NCBI GenBank assembly: GCA_947472735.1
Contig: CANJBY010000015.1
Span: 1 to 39,396, forward strand
From: Sphingomonadaceae bacterium
Lineage (GTDB): Bacteria > Pseudomonadota > Alphaproteobacteria > Sphingomonadales > Sphingomonadaceae
DNA length: 39,396 bases
Direction: 5' to 3'
In this document: in pieces, positions 15,153-22,774 of the stretch
Layout: every line of letters starts with the position of its first letter
Numbering within the stretch: the stretch's first letter is position 1
Position numbers and translations under genes: made by a program
Notes under the pieces: model-generated
The model's input: the letters and a program-made list of their open reading frames with translations, nothing else
What the model was told of the DNA's origin: nothing
The model's database searches: none

Positions 15153-15818
15153 TCAAGTTTGGAGAGACGCAGGTGCAGGGGCTAGTTCCGGCAGCGGCCG
15201 CATGGCGATCTCCCGTGCTGCTTCGGGTGCGATCCCCAGTGCTTGCAGGATGCCCAGCGCGATCTGCTCCGGGTAATCTCCCGCAACCTCGCCGCGCACC
15301 ATGGTTGCTATAGCTGCCAGTGTGGACCCAAGCACCAGATCACGACCCACCGCGCTACTCCCGACCGAGAGGAGGCCTGCTTCCATCCCTTGCACGATGG
15401 TAATCTCGGCCTGGCGATGGGTCTCGGCACCGAAGATGACGCCGTTGGCACTGAGATTGACCATCGACCAGCCCCACTTCCGATCTTCCCGAACCCGCGA
15501 AAGGTAGTGCCGCACTGCCGCCGATGCCCGTTCCCGCGGATCGTCGAGCAGTGAAATCGTCCGGGTGACATCGCTCAGAAAGTCATGAGTCAGTTCGTAA
15601 GTCAGCGCCTCGCGCAGTTCCGCAAGACCCGTGAACTGCGAATAAAATGTCGGCCGGGTGATTCCGGCGTGGTTGGCAATGTCCTCCACGCGGACGAACA
15701 GACCGGCTTCATCGCCGAAAATCTCGAAGGCTGCGGCCAGGATTTTCGCACGAGTACGCGCCCGGCGAGCACGACCGATCTCGATGCGGCGATTCTGGTC
15801 GATTTTGGCGTCAGCCAC
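15153..15818 (-). CDS. TetR-family transcriptional regulator
   Basis: A 221-residue regulator with an N-terminal TetR helix-turn-helix (ILAAAFEIFGDEAG, then VEDIANHAGITRPTFYSQF) and an all-helical ligand-binding domain. The start is GTG at 15818 preceded by GGAGGG. It lies 69 bases downstream of the SDR gene at the end of one leftward operon and 94 bases before the next, so it could be cotranscribed with either. By position and by the palindrome pair at 4932 and 21803 it is the best candidate for the repressor of the GST and quinone-oxidoreductase promoters, with an aromatic pathway intermediate as inducer. Confidence 0.88.
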   Translation of the reverse strand: MADAKIDQNRRIEIGRARRARTRAKILAAAFEIFGDEAGLFVRVEDIANHAGITRPTFYSQFTGLAELREALTYELTHDFLSDVTRTISLLDDPRERASAAVRHYLSRVREDRKWGWSMVNLSANGVIFGAETHRQAEITIVQGMEAGLLSVGSSAVGRDLVLGSTLAAIATMVRGEVAGDYPEQIALGILQALGIAPEAAREIAMRPLPELAPAPASLQT

Positions 15819-15887
15819 GCAGGCCCTCCAATAAGCGGAGCGAAGGCCAGTTAGCCGCTCGATCAGCCCAATGCTAGAGCCGGCCGC

Positions 15888-16712
15888 TTAGCGCGGCATC
15901 CCCAGCGCGACCCCGCCGTCGATCAGCAAGTGCGCCCCGGTCATGAAGTCCGACGCATCGCTCGCGAGGTACAGTGCCAGCGGTTTCATCTGGTCCGTCT
16001 CGGCCATCGAGCCGAGCGGCACGGTGGCGTCGAAAGCCTTGCGCACTGCCGGGTCCTTCTTGGCCCAGCCGCCGCCGATATTGGTGACGAACGGCCCGGG
16101 AGCGATGGCATTCACGCGGATGCGATACTCGGCCAGCTCAAGCGCCAGCGTGCGGACCATGTGCAGGACCCCTGCCTTGGCGGCGTGATAGGACAAGGCC
16201 ACGATCGGTTCGATGATCAACCCCGCGTTGGAGGCCGTCGCCACGATCGAGCCGCCCTTGCCGCCTGCCTTCATCAGCGTCGCCGCGCTGCGCATGGTGT
16301 TGTAGGCGCCGGTGAAGTTGATCTCGGTCGAACGGTCCCACATTTCCGGATCGAAGGTATCGACCTGGCCATCGGGCGCGCGCTTGCCCTCGGGGCTCCA
16401 GAAGCCCGGGCCGAGGCCGACCCCGGCATTGGCGAAGCAGATTTCCAGCCCGCCGTATGCTTCGGCATGGGCTGCGAAAGCCCGCTCGGTAGCCGCGCGG
16501 TCGGAGATGTCGAGCAGGTCGGTGCGCACATCATATCCGAGGGCACGCAGACGGTCGGCCTCGCGGGCCAGTCCCTCGGCGTCGATGTCAGTCATGGTGA
16601 CTTTGGCGCCGCCCTCGGCGACCGCTTCGGTGTAAGCCAGGCCCAGGCCCGAGGCCGCGCCGGTAACCAGGGCGCGGCGCCCGGTCAGGTCGAACTTGTC
16701 GAAAATGCTCAT
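15888..16712 (-). CDS. Short-chain dehydrogenase/reductase
   Basis: A 274-residue classical SDR with cofactor motif TGAASGLG, TDIDA (NAD-type acidic residue), ANAG, catalytic Ser in TASNAG and YHAAK. A longer variable loop (GKRAPDGQVDTFDPEM) follows the ANAG motif. Its ATG shares one base with the Rieske oxygenase stop (TGATG), so the two are translationally coupled. Likely a C-alpha or side-chain alcohol dehydrogenase supplying or consuming an aryl ketone. It is the last enzyme gene of the quinone-oxidoreductase operon. Confidence 0.88.
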   Translation of the reverse strand: MSIFDKFDLTGRRALVTGAASGLGLAYTEAVAEGGAKVTMTDIDAEGLAREADRLRALGYDVRTDLLDISDRAATERAFAAHAEAYGGLEICFANAGVGLGPGFWSPEGKRAPDGQVDTFDPEMWDRSTEINFTGAYNTMRSAATLMKAGGKGGSIVATASNAGLIIEPIVALSYHAAKAGVLHMVRTLALELAEYRIRVNAIAPGPFVTNIGGGWAKKDPAVRKAFDATVPLGSMAETDQMKPLALYLASDASDFMTGAHLLIDGGVALGMPR

Positions 16713-17791
16713 CAGTTATCCTCCAACACGCGGCCTTGCTCGGCCGCGATCATCCGCCGCAGTTGCCGGCGCGCGCGGATGCCACCGCCGTCGCCTGACA
16801 GCACGAGCGGTCTCAAGTCCCAAAAATCCTGGCCCTTCATCAATCGGTGCGCATCGCGGATCAGCGGCGCGTCCTCATGCTCGAACGCAAATTCCAGCGC
16901 ACCGCGCATGATCGCGGAAAACTCTGCATCACCCAGCGCGAAGTCCCGCGCGGTGGCCCAGAGGTAATGGGTGGTGCCCGCCGTTTCCGGCGTGAACGCG
17001 TGGATCGAGGGCAGCAGCGTCATCTGGTCGTAAGGCGTGCCGGGATCGGCAACGCGGAAGTCGAAATAGAGGTTGCCCGGGGCGTGCCACACGACCTCGC
17101 CGATGAAGTCCTGCTTGCGCCCGGTTGTGCCGACCATCGCCGAAATGCCTTCGGACAAGTAGTCGTCCGGGCGGGTGTAGCGCGAGAAAACCTTCTCGCC
17201 GTCCTGCCAGAATTTGCGCTCCCCCAGCGTGAAGGAGTTCGCCACCAGCGCCGGATGGACAAAGTTGGCGTGGCTGAGGTCTAGGATATTGTCGACGTAC
17301 AGCTCGAAGTGCCCTTCGGCCACGACACTGCCGCGCACAGCTTCCCAGCGCGGATCGTCGAGCCAGGCAAAATCGGGAATCGTGGCGGGATCGGCCTTGG
17401 CGGCATCACCCATCCAGATCCACAGCAGCCGGTAGCGTTCGACCAGCGGATAGGCCGCAACCGAGACCTTGGGCGGAGCTTCACCCTGGTGCGGATTGAG
17501 CACGCAAGTGCCAGAGCCATCAAAGCCGAGCCCGTGATAGGGACAGGTCAGGATGCCGTCCGCCATCCGCCCGCGCCCTAACGGGGCGAAGCGATGCGGG
17601 CAGCGGCCGCCGATCGCCTTCGCCACCCCGTCAGCATCTCGGAACAGAGCCACCGGCTCTTCCAGAAAGACCTTGGCCTGCGGCTCGTCCGCCACCAGTT
17701 CGTCCGCCCATCCCGCGACGTACCAGGCATTGCGCAGGTATGGACCGCCGCCTGGACCGGTCAGGTTCGGCATTGCCGCGTGCGTGTTCAT
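16712..17791 (-). CDS. VanA-like Rieske non-haem iron oxygenase
   Basis: A 359-residue oxygenase. The Rieske [2Fe-2S] ligands are Cys64/His66 (CPHR) and Cys83/His86 (CPYHG), and the mononuclear iron site is Asp171-His174-His179 in DLSHANFVHP. Length and motif spacing match vanillate O-demethylase oxygenase and related O-demethylases, which remove a methyl group from methoxyarenes as formaldehyde. No ferredoxin-reductase gene (VanB-like) is visible in the window, so electrons must come from a partner encoded elsewhere. The start at 17791 has AGGAAG upstream. A role on a methoxylated (guaiacyl) substrate is inferred. Confidence 0.9.
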   Translation of the reverse strand: MNTHAAMPNLTGPGGGPYLRNAWYVAGWADELVADEPQAKVFLEEPVALFRDADGVAKAIGGRCPHRFAPLGRGRMADGILTCPYHGLGFDGSGTCVLNPHQGEAPPKVSVAAYPLVERYRLLWIWMGDAAKADPATIPDFAWLDDPRWEAVRGSVVAEGHFELYVDNILDLSHANFVHPALVANSFTLGERKFWQDGEKVFSRYTRPDDYLSEGISAMVGTTGRKQDFIGEVVWHAPGNLYFDFRVADPGTPYDQMTLLPSIHAFTPETAGTTHYLWATARDFALGDAEFSAIMRGALEFAFEHEDAPLIRDAHRLMKGQDFWDLRPLVLSGDGGGIRARRQLRRMIAAEQGRVLEDN

Positions 17792-17802
17792 GCAACTGCT
17801 TC

Positions 17803-18336
17803 CTAGAGATAAAGTGCCTTGTTTATCGGCAGGTTATGCTCTCGGCACCAGCTTTCATAGTGGTTCATGAACCACCAGACGTCGAGCGTTTCGACGTGAT
17901 TGCCCTGCTCGTCGTAGAACTCGTTGGCGCCCTGCATGTGGAACAGCGCCTTCATCCCGTTCGGATCGTCGGTGACGAGGGTGTGCGCGGTGCCGGGTGT
18001 CTCGGTGATGAATTCGCCCGGCTTGCAGACCCAATCATACTCGAGATAGCGGAACGAGCCTTCCAGTCCGATCGCCCAGACCCGGCCGCGATGCTTGTGC
18101 GTGCCGATCACCCCCGGGCCTTTGATCCACAGGATGTTGACGTACACATTCTCGCGCACATCGAAGGCGAGGTGGCGGATCGCCGCATTGTCACCAAACG
18201 GCACCCAGGGACTCTCCGCCTCCGTACCGCCGACATAGGTCCCTTCGATCCCGCGAGCCTTGATCAGCTCGCCATAGAGTTCCGGGACTGCGGCGATCTC
18301 GTACTTGCCCGAAGGCGGAGCTTTCATCGTGGACAT
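17803..18336 (-). CDS. 2,4'-dihydroxyacetophenone dioxygenase-like cupin (paralogue 1)
   Basis: A 177-residue ChrR/DAD-type cupin. Iron-ligand candidates are His80 and His82 (GTHKHR), Glu99 or Tyr100, and His118 (TAHTL). The length equals that of the characterised DAD, which splits 2,4'-dihydroxyacetophenone into 4-hydroxybenzoate and formate. I chose the ATG at 18336, with GAGGAA upstream and the neighbour's stop eleven bases away. It is clearly a tandem duplicate of the next cupin (shared SPWVPFG, HLAFDVR, NILWVKGPG-type segments and W-W-F-M near the C terminus). Whether the two are isoenzymes or hetero-oligomer subunits cannot be told. Confidence 0.82.
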   Translation of the reverse strand: MSTMKAPPSGKYEIAAVPELYGELIKARGIEGTYVGGTEAESPWVPFGDNAAIRHLAFDVRENVYVNILWIKGPGVIGTHKHRGRVWAIGLEGSFRYLEYDWVCKPGEFITETPGTAHTLVTDDPNGMKALFHMQGANEFYDEQGNHVETLDVWWFMNHYESWCREHNLPINKALYL

Positions 18337-18347
18337 TGCGCGGTTCC

Positions 18348-18884
18348 TCAGACGTAGAGCTTGGGATTGATCGGGATGTTGTTTTCCCGGCAGTAGGTTT
18401 CGTAGTGCTCCATGAACCACCAGACATCGGTGGTCATGACGAAGTTGGCATCGGAATCGTAGAACTCGATCGGGCCCTGCATCCAGCCGAACAGCTTGCA
18501 GCCCTGCGGGTGCTCGGTGACCAGCGTGTGGCTCTCGCCCGGGACTTCCAGGATCAGTCCTCCGGGAGTCGCAACCCAGTCATATTCGAGATAGCGGACC
18601 GAACCTTCAAGGCAGACCATGGTGATCGTGCCGCGGTGCAGGTGGGTGCCGATCGCGCCCGGGCCCTTCACCCACAGGATGTTCGAGAACAGGTTCTGGC
18701 GCACGTCGAAGGCAAGGTGCTTGATCGCGGCATTCTCGCCGAAGGGCACCCAGGGGCTGTCGACGTCAGTCTGGGCGTCGATATAGCGCCCGCCGGGGCT
18801 ATACTTCTGCACCAGCGCGCGCTGAGCGAAGGGGACGTCGACGATCTCGGCGAGGTCGGACGGGGGGGCGGTCACGGTAGCCAT
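18348..18884 (-). CDS. 2,4'-dihydroxyacetophenone dioxygenase-like cupin (paralogue 2)
   Basis: A 178-residue cupin of the same family as its downstream neighbour. Metal-ligand candidates are His81 and His83 (GTHLHR), Glu100 or Tyr101, and His119 (ESHTL). The segment TTDVWWFMEHYETYC precedes the C terminus. DAD-type enzymes cleave the C-C bond between carbonyl and hydroxymethyl carbon of an aryl hydroxyketone with O2. Together with SDRs and phenol-oxidising flavoproteins this would give an oxidative route from a side-chain ketone to a benzoate. GAGAGGAGAA precedes the start. Substrate substituents on the ring (H, methoxy) are not predictable. Confidence 0.83.
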   Translation of the reverse strand: MATVTAPPSDLAEIVDVPFAQRALVQKYSPGGRYIDAQTDVDSPWVPFGENAAIKHLAFDVRQNLFSNILWVKGPGAIGTHLHRGTITMVCLEGSVRYLEYDWVATPGGLILEVPGESHTLVTEHPQGCKLFGWMQGPIEFYDSDANFVMTTDVWWFMEHYETYCRENNIPINPKLYV

Positions 18885-18898
18885 GGGGGATTCTCCTC

Positions 18899-20179
18899 TC
18901 AGATGGTTGCTTGACGCCGCGCCAAAACGCGCGGGGCGGATTCATTCAGGCTCAAGGCAGCGATCCCGGCGACCAGCGCCAGACCGATCATCATCCACAA
19001 GGGCGCTTGCAAGCCCCAACCGTCGGCAGCCATACCGGCCAGCGCCGGACCGGCCGCGCCGCCGAGGATCTCGCACGAACCCATGCACAGGCCGAACACG
19101 GTTGCGGCCTTGTCGGGGCTGACACTTTCGGACGGGACTGTCGCCATGAACAGCGGGAAAATGCCGTTGAGCGCCCAGCCGACGATGAAAATCCCGGCCA
19201 GCCCCCAGGCCGATCCGCCATAATAAAGCGCGCCGATCGGCAGGATCAGGCCGAGGAAGGAGGTGGTGATCATCACCGGGCGCCGCCCGATCAGATCGGA
19301 GACTCCGGCGATCGCAAAGCTGCTGACCGTGGCCGAGATGCCCAGCGAGCCCATCAGCCAGCTGGTCTGGGTCTGCGTAAACCCGCGCACCTGGGTGAGA
19401 TACAGCGGCATGAACGACCAGCAGATCACCAGATAGGCGACCAGCACGATGCCCATGATCACACAGGCGCTGATATTGCGGATGCGCAGTACCTCGCGCA
19501 CCGCGGCCCACCATTGCGACAGCCCGGCACCTATCGACTGCTTCTGTGCGGCTACGGGAGCTGGCATGGGAGCTTCCGGCTCCTTGAGCAGGAACAGGAT
19601 CAGCAGGCCCGTGATCAACCCGGGGATGCCTGCAATGTAGAAGGCGTTGCGCCAGCCGTGCTCCTGCGCAAGCCAGACCAGCACCACCGGAGCGACGAAC
19701 GAGCCGAAGAAGTTCGAACCAGTGTTCTGCGCGATCCCCTGTGCCAATCCGCGCCACTTCGGCTCGACCTCGGCGGCGACCATCGCATGGCTGATCGGCA
19801 TCACGCCGCCTTCGGCAATGCCCATCAGGATCCGCGCGCCGATCATCATCGCGAAGGTCGCGGCAAGGCCAGTCAGGAAGGAGCAGGCCGAGAAGGCCAG
19901 GGTCGAGATCACCAGCAGGATCTTGCGGTTGCCGACCATGTCGGACAGCCGGCTGATCCCGAAGGCAGCGAGCGCCCAGGTGAAGGAGAAAATGCCTGCG
20001 ATCCAGCCGACCTGACTGTTCGACAAGCCCAGTTCTGGCTGAACGAACGGCATCAGGAAATTCAGCGCGTTGCGATCGAAGAAGACGATACCGAAATTCA
20101 CGCTGAGCAGCCCGACCAGCATGGCCTGATACCCTGCGGGTCGGCGTCCGACCGCTGTGGCCCCTGTGGGCTGATGCAT
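18899..20179 (-). CDS. MFS transporter, aromatic-acid/ACS type
   Basis: A 426-residue major facilitator with about twelve hydrophobic segments, an N-terminal segment LLSVNFGIVFFDRNALNFL typical of the anion:cation symporter group, the loop 2-3 motif SRLSDMVGNRK and a central cytoplasmic loop around 200-220. The start is ATG at 20179 with GAGGAGAGAG upstream; a GTG one codon earlier is also in frame. Placed between the VOC and cupin genes, it probably imports the operon's aromatic substrate or an acid derivative. Confidence 0.88.
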   Translation of the reverse strand: MHQPTGATAVGRRPAGYQAMLVGLLSVNFGIVFFDRNALNFLMPFVQPELGLSNSQVGWIAGIFSFTWALAAFGISRLSDMVGNRKILLVISTLAFSACSFLTGLAATFAMMIGARILMGIAEGGVMPISHAMVAAEVEPKWRGLAQGIAQNTGSNFFGSFVAPVVLVWLAQEHGWRNAFYIAGIPGLITGLLILFLLKEPEAPMPAPVAAQKQSIGAGLSQWWAAVREVLRIRNISACVIMGIVLVAYLVICWSFMPLYLTQVRGFTQTQTSWLMGSLGISATVSSFAIAGVSDLIGRRPVMITTSFLGLILPIGALYYGGSAWGLAGIFIVGWALNGIFPLFMATVPSESVSPDKAATVFGLCMGSCEILGGAAGPALAGMAADGWGLQAPLWMMIGLALVAGIAALSLNESAPRVLARRQATI

Positions 20180-20212
20180 CACTCTCTCCTCAACTTCTTG
20201 TTTTTTGCTGTT

Positions 20213-20758
20213 TCAGATGAACGGTCGGATCGGATCCTTCCCGTCCCAGTCCTGCGCTGCCCGCCACAGCGAGGTGAAATGCGCGTCCATCGGTGGCGAG
20301 GCCGGGAGCAGTTCGATCAGCGTCGTGGCTCCCGGGTGCCCGCCTTCGATGAAGATCACCTCGCCCCCGGTGGGAACCGGCGAGCGGAACACTTCCTGCC
20401 AGCCGCGCGCAACGTAGTCCGCCAGCGCCGCCTCGCAGTCTTCATAAGCGATGCCGTGATGGTGCAAGCCATAGCCTGACCGTTCGATCACTTCCTTGTA
20501 CAACGAAGGCTCGTCGTCCAGCGGCTGGATCAGCTCGATCCAGGTCTGGCCGGCGAAGCCCATCGCGATGGTCTGATCCGATGTGTTCGGACCGCCGCGA
20601 TAGACCTGCCCTTCGCGCCTGAAGTGCGGGATGACAAAGAACGGGCCGGCGCCCAGGTCCTTGATGCAATGATCGATCGATGCCTCGAGGTCTTTCACCA
20701 CGTAGGCGATCTGCGCCACCGTCCCGTAGGCCTGTCCCCAGCCGAATGTCTTCGCCAT
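20213..20758 (-). CDS. VOC/glyoxalase-superfamily protein
   Basis: A 181-residue vicinal-oxygen-chelate protein: VAQIAYVVKDLEASIDH opens the first beta-alpha-beta-beta-beta module and LHHHGIAYEDCEAALADY the second, with likely metal ligands in QIAYVV, ELIQP, HHHGIA and IELLPA. The start at 20758 follows GAGGA; longer upstream frames run through the neighbouring gene and are not real. Members include dioxygenases, glyoxalases, epimerases and ring-modifying lyases. In this operon an isomerase or lyase on a side-chain intermediate is plausible. I cannot name the reaction. Confidence 0.8.
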   Translation of the reverse strand: MAKTFGWGQAYGTVAQIAYVVKDLEASIDHCIKDLGAGPFFVIPHFRREGQVYRGGPNTSDQTIAMGFAGQTWIELIQPLDDEPSLYKEVIERSGYGLHHHGIAYEDCEAALADYVARGWQEVFRSPVPTGGEVIFIEGGHPGATTLIELLPASPPMDAHFTSLWRAAQDWDGKDPIRPFI

Positions 20759-20769
20759 GTCCCGGTTCC

Positions 20770-21783
20770 TCAGAGTGTGATCACAACCTTGCCGTAAAGC
20801 GCGGCAGAGGACTGGTACCGGTAGGCGTCGAGCGCCTGCTCCATCGGGAAGGTCCGGTCGATCACAGGCTTGATCCCGTGGGCATCGACGAAGGCGTTGA
20901 GCCGCTCTGCCATGCCCTTCGAACCGACGAAGATGCCGCGGATCGAGGCGCCCTTGAACATCAGCCCATGCGGGCTGGTGTCGCCCTCGCGGGTCAGCAC
21001 GCCGATCAGCGCGATTTCCCCGGCAAACCCGACCGCCGCGATCGATTGCGCCAGCGTTCCCGCGCCGCCCACTTCGACCACGTGGTTGAATCCGCCGCCG
21101 GCCAGCTTGGCCGCTTCGGCACCCCAGGCCGGAACCTCGCGGTAATTGACCACCGCATCGGCACCGAGTTGTTTGACCCGTTCGATCTTCTCGGCCGAAC
21201 CCGAAGTCGCGACGACCTTCGCGCCAGCCGCCTTGGCGATCTGCAGCGCCAGCAGCGATACGCCGCCGGTGCCCAAAACCAGCACGCTTTCGCCGGCCTT
21301 GGTCGGGCGCGGGCCCTCCATCAGAGCGTTCCAGGCCGTCACGCCGGCGCAAGGCAGGCAGGCCGCTTCTTCGAATGACAGGCTCTTGGCCAGCGGCACG
21401 ACACCGTGGGCGGGTAGCACCACGTAATCCTGCAGCATGCCGGCTCCGCCAGCCGCGCCGAGTGCGGGGCCGACGCCGGGGTTAGGCGGTCCGTCCATCC
21501 AGTTCTGGAAGAAGATGCCGGCCACCCGGTCACCCACGGCCAGTCCTGTCACGCCTTCGCCAAGTGCGGCAATTTCGCCCGCGCCGTCAGACAGCGGCAC
21601 GATATCCTCTGGCACGGGGCCGCCCATGTAGACGCCCCGAGCAATTGCCTGATCCCGGTAGTTCAGCGAACAGGCACGCACGCGGACCAGCACCTCGCCA
21701 GCGCCGGGCGCAGGCGTTTCCACTTCGCGAAGTTCATAATCGTCGAGCGATGCCGCCCCTTTTTGGACGATCCATTGCCGCAT
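20770..21783 (-). CDS. Zinc-independent quinone oxidoreductase/MDR dehydrogenase
   Basis: A 337-residue medium-chain dehydrogenase of the quinone-oxidoreductase type: GEVLVRVRACSLNYRD near the N terminus, the nucleotide-binding VLGTGGVSLLALQ, and no structural-zinc cysteine lobe. The family reduces enones and quinones with NADPH, and some members oxidise alcohols. The start is ATG at 21783 with GGAGAGAG upstream; the in-frame ATG at 21819 would lie beyond the predicted -10 element. First gene of a seven-gene leftward operon. Confidence 0.87.
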   Translation of the reverse strand: MRQWIVQKGAASLDDYELREVETPAPGAGEVLVRVRACSLNYRDQAIARGVYMGGPVPEDIVPLSDGAGEIAALGEGVTGLAVGDRVAGIFFQNWMDGPPNPGVGPALGAAGGAGMLQDYVVLPAHGVVPLAKSLSFEEAACLPCAGVTAWNALMEGPRPTKAGESVLVLGTGGVSLLALQIAKAAGAKVVATSGSAEKIERVKQLGADAVVNYREVPAWGAEAAKLAGGGFNHVVEVGGAGTLAQSIAAVGFAGEIALIGVLTREGDTSPHGLMFKGASIRGIFVGSKGMAERLNAFVDAHGIKPVIDRTFPMEQALDAYRYQSSAALYGKVVITL

Positions 21784-21799
21784 GTCTCTCTCCAGTCTG

Positions 21800-21817
21800 A
21801 TTGTATGTGTTACCAAC
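21800..21817 (-). promoter_or_regulatory. -10 region and GTATGTGTTAC operator of the quinone-oxidoreductase operon
   Basis: Minus-strand TACAAT (21805-21800) is a good -10 hexamer 17 bases before the gene, with no clear -35. It overlaps GTATGTGTTACCAAC (21803-21817), whose first eleven bases equal the palindrome at the GST promoter (4932-4942). The second arm is degenerate (4 of 6). A repressor, probably the TetR protein, is inferred. Confidence 0.45.
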
Positions 21818-21863
21818 AATTCTGCGCTACACCGGACTCTTTCCCAAGCGATCCCTGTAAAGT

Positions 21864-21878
21864 TTTCACGTGGTGAAA
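21864..21878. promoter_or_regulatory. IclR-type operator candidate (quinone-oxidoreductase operon)
   Basis: TTTCAC-GTG-GTGAAA is a perfect 6+3+6 palindrome spanning the iclR stop codon, about 65 bases upstream of the presumed transcription start of the leftward operon. It matches the sites at 4883-4900 and 22689-22709. The position fits activation by IclR. Confidence 0.55.
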
Positions 21879-22669
21879 CCGGAAGTCAAATCCTGCCCGA
21901 TCGCGCGGGCACTTGCCTGCAATTCTTTGAGGTTTCGCGCAATAACATCATCGTCGGCCAGCCGTTTGGCCGGCCACGTAATGTTTATGGCAGCGACCGG
22001 CACATCTCCTGACAGAATCGGCACTCCGATCGAACGCCGGCCGTCGCGCAGCACCAACATGCGCGATTGATCGGGCCAGGTGTGCAACGGTTCGCGGGTG
22101 GCATAGCCCTTGCGCGCAAACTCATCGAGCAATGCCCGCAATTCTTTCTCGCTCCCTTCGCTTGCATCGGCCGGCCGCAGCCGCGCAATGATCGCATCGC
22201 GTTCCGCCCTGGGGCAGGCCGCGAGGTAGGCCCGGCCGGTGGCCGTATGGATATAGGAGAGCTTGACCCCGACCGGGCCGAGGGTGGCATTGTCGAGGCG
22301 GAACAGCGGGCTGTTGGTTTCCAGAATCTCGACATGATCCAGACGGGGAACGGCCAGCACCGAAGGCCAGGCAATCTTGCGTGAAAGCGCCTTGAGATGC
22401 GGCGAGGCCACCTCGGCGATGCGTTCCGTCGTCGCGACCTCGCTGCCCACCAATCTGCCCATGTGCGGCAGATAGGCGCCATCAGCCAGACGCTGCCAGA
22501 TCAGGCCCTTGCGACCCAGCGTGGTCAGCATCCGCAGCAAGGTGGCTTTCGGCAAACCCAGTGCCTGGTAGAGTTCGTGCAGGCTGACGGCACGGCGCGC
22601 ATGGACTTCGATCAGGACGTCAAGCCCGCGTTCCAGCGACCGAACAACCTTGACCTTCCGTTCCTGCAT
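21866..22669 (-). CDS. IclR-family transcriptional regulator
   Basis: A 267-residue regulator with an N-terminal winged helix (SLHELYQALGLPKATLLRMLTTL) and a C-terminal GAF-like effector domain (SYIHTATGRAYLAA, then RSIGVPILSGDVPVAAINI). IclR proteins commonly control aromatic acid and ketone catabolism, often as activators that bind near -50 to -60. It is divergent from the biotin-carboxylase operon across 105 bases and lies 82 bases upstream of the quinone-oxidoreductase operon, with matching palindromes on both sides and at the GST promoter. It is therefore the likely pathway-wide regulator. Autoregulation is plausible, since the site at 22689 lies in its own leader. Confidence 0.9.
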   Translation of the reverse strand: MQERKVKVVRSLERGLDVLIEVHARRAVSLHELYQALGLPKATLLRMLTTLGRKGLIWQRLADGAYLPHMGRLVGSEVATTERIAEVASPHLKALSRKIAWPSVLAVPRLDHVEILETNSPLFRLDNATLGPVGVKLSYIHTATGRAYLAACPRAERDAIIARLRPADASEGSEKELRALLDEFARKGYATREPLHTWPDQSRMLVLRDGRRSIGVPILSGDVPVAAINITWPAKRLADDDVIARNLKELQASARAIGQDLTSGFTT

Positions 22670-22688
22670 CGTTTGTCCTACGACAACT

Positions 22689-22709
22689 GCGTTTCACCAA
22701 GTGCAACGC
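22689..22709. promoter_or_regulatory. IclR-type operator in the divergent iclR / carboxylase-operon promoter
   Basis: GCGTTTCAC-CAA-GTGCAACGC pairs at 8 of 9 arm positions. It lies between the divergent start codons (22669 and 22775). TGCAA recurs at 22702, 22716 and 22728, and minus-strand TTGACA at 22738-22733 may be the -35 of iclR. Confidence 0.6.
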
Positions 22710-22774
22710 TAACTCTGCAATCCCGCGTGCAATGTCAATCGCGCTGTCGCAATCAGAGAGCCGGAGAGAGTGCC

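Noticed and set aside
15128..15156. Sigma-70 promoter on the minus strand before the cytochrome gene
   Set aside because: TTGACA is good but no acceptable -10 occurs at 16-18 bases, so it is noted only within the direct-repeat entry.
20213..21352. 379-residue version of the VOC protein
   Set aside because: The first 198 codons run out of frame through the quinone-oxidoreductase gene and are Arg/Gly-rich noise; the real start is at 20758.
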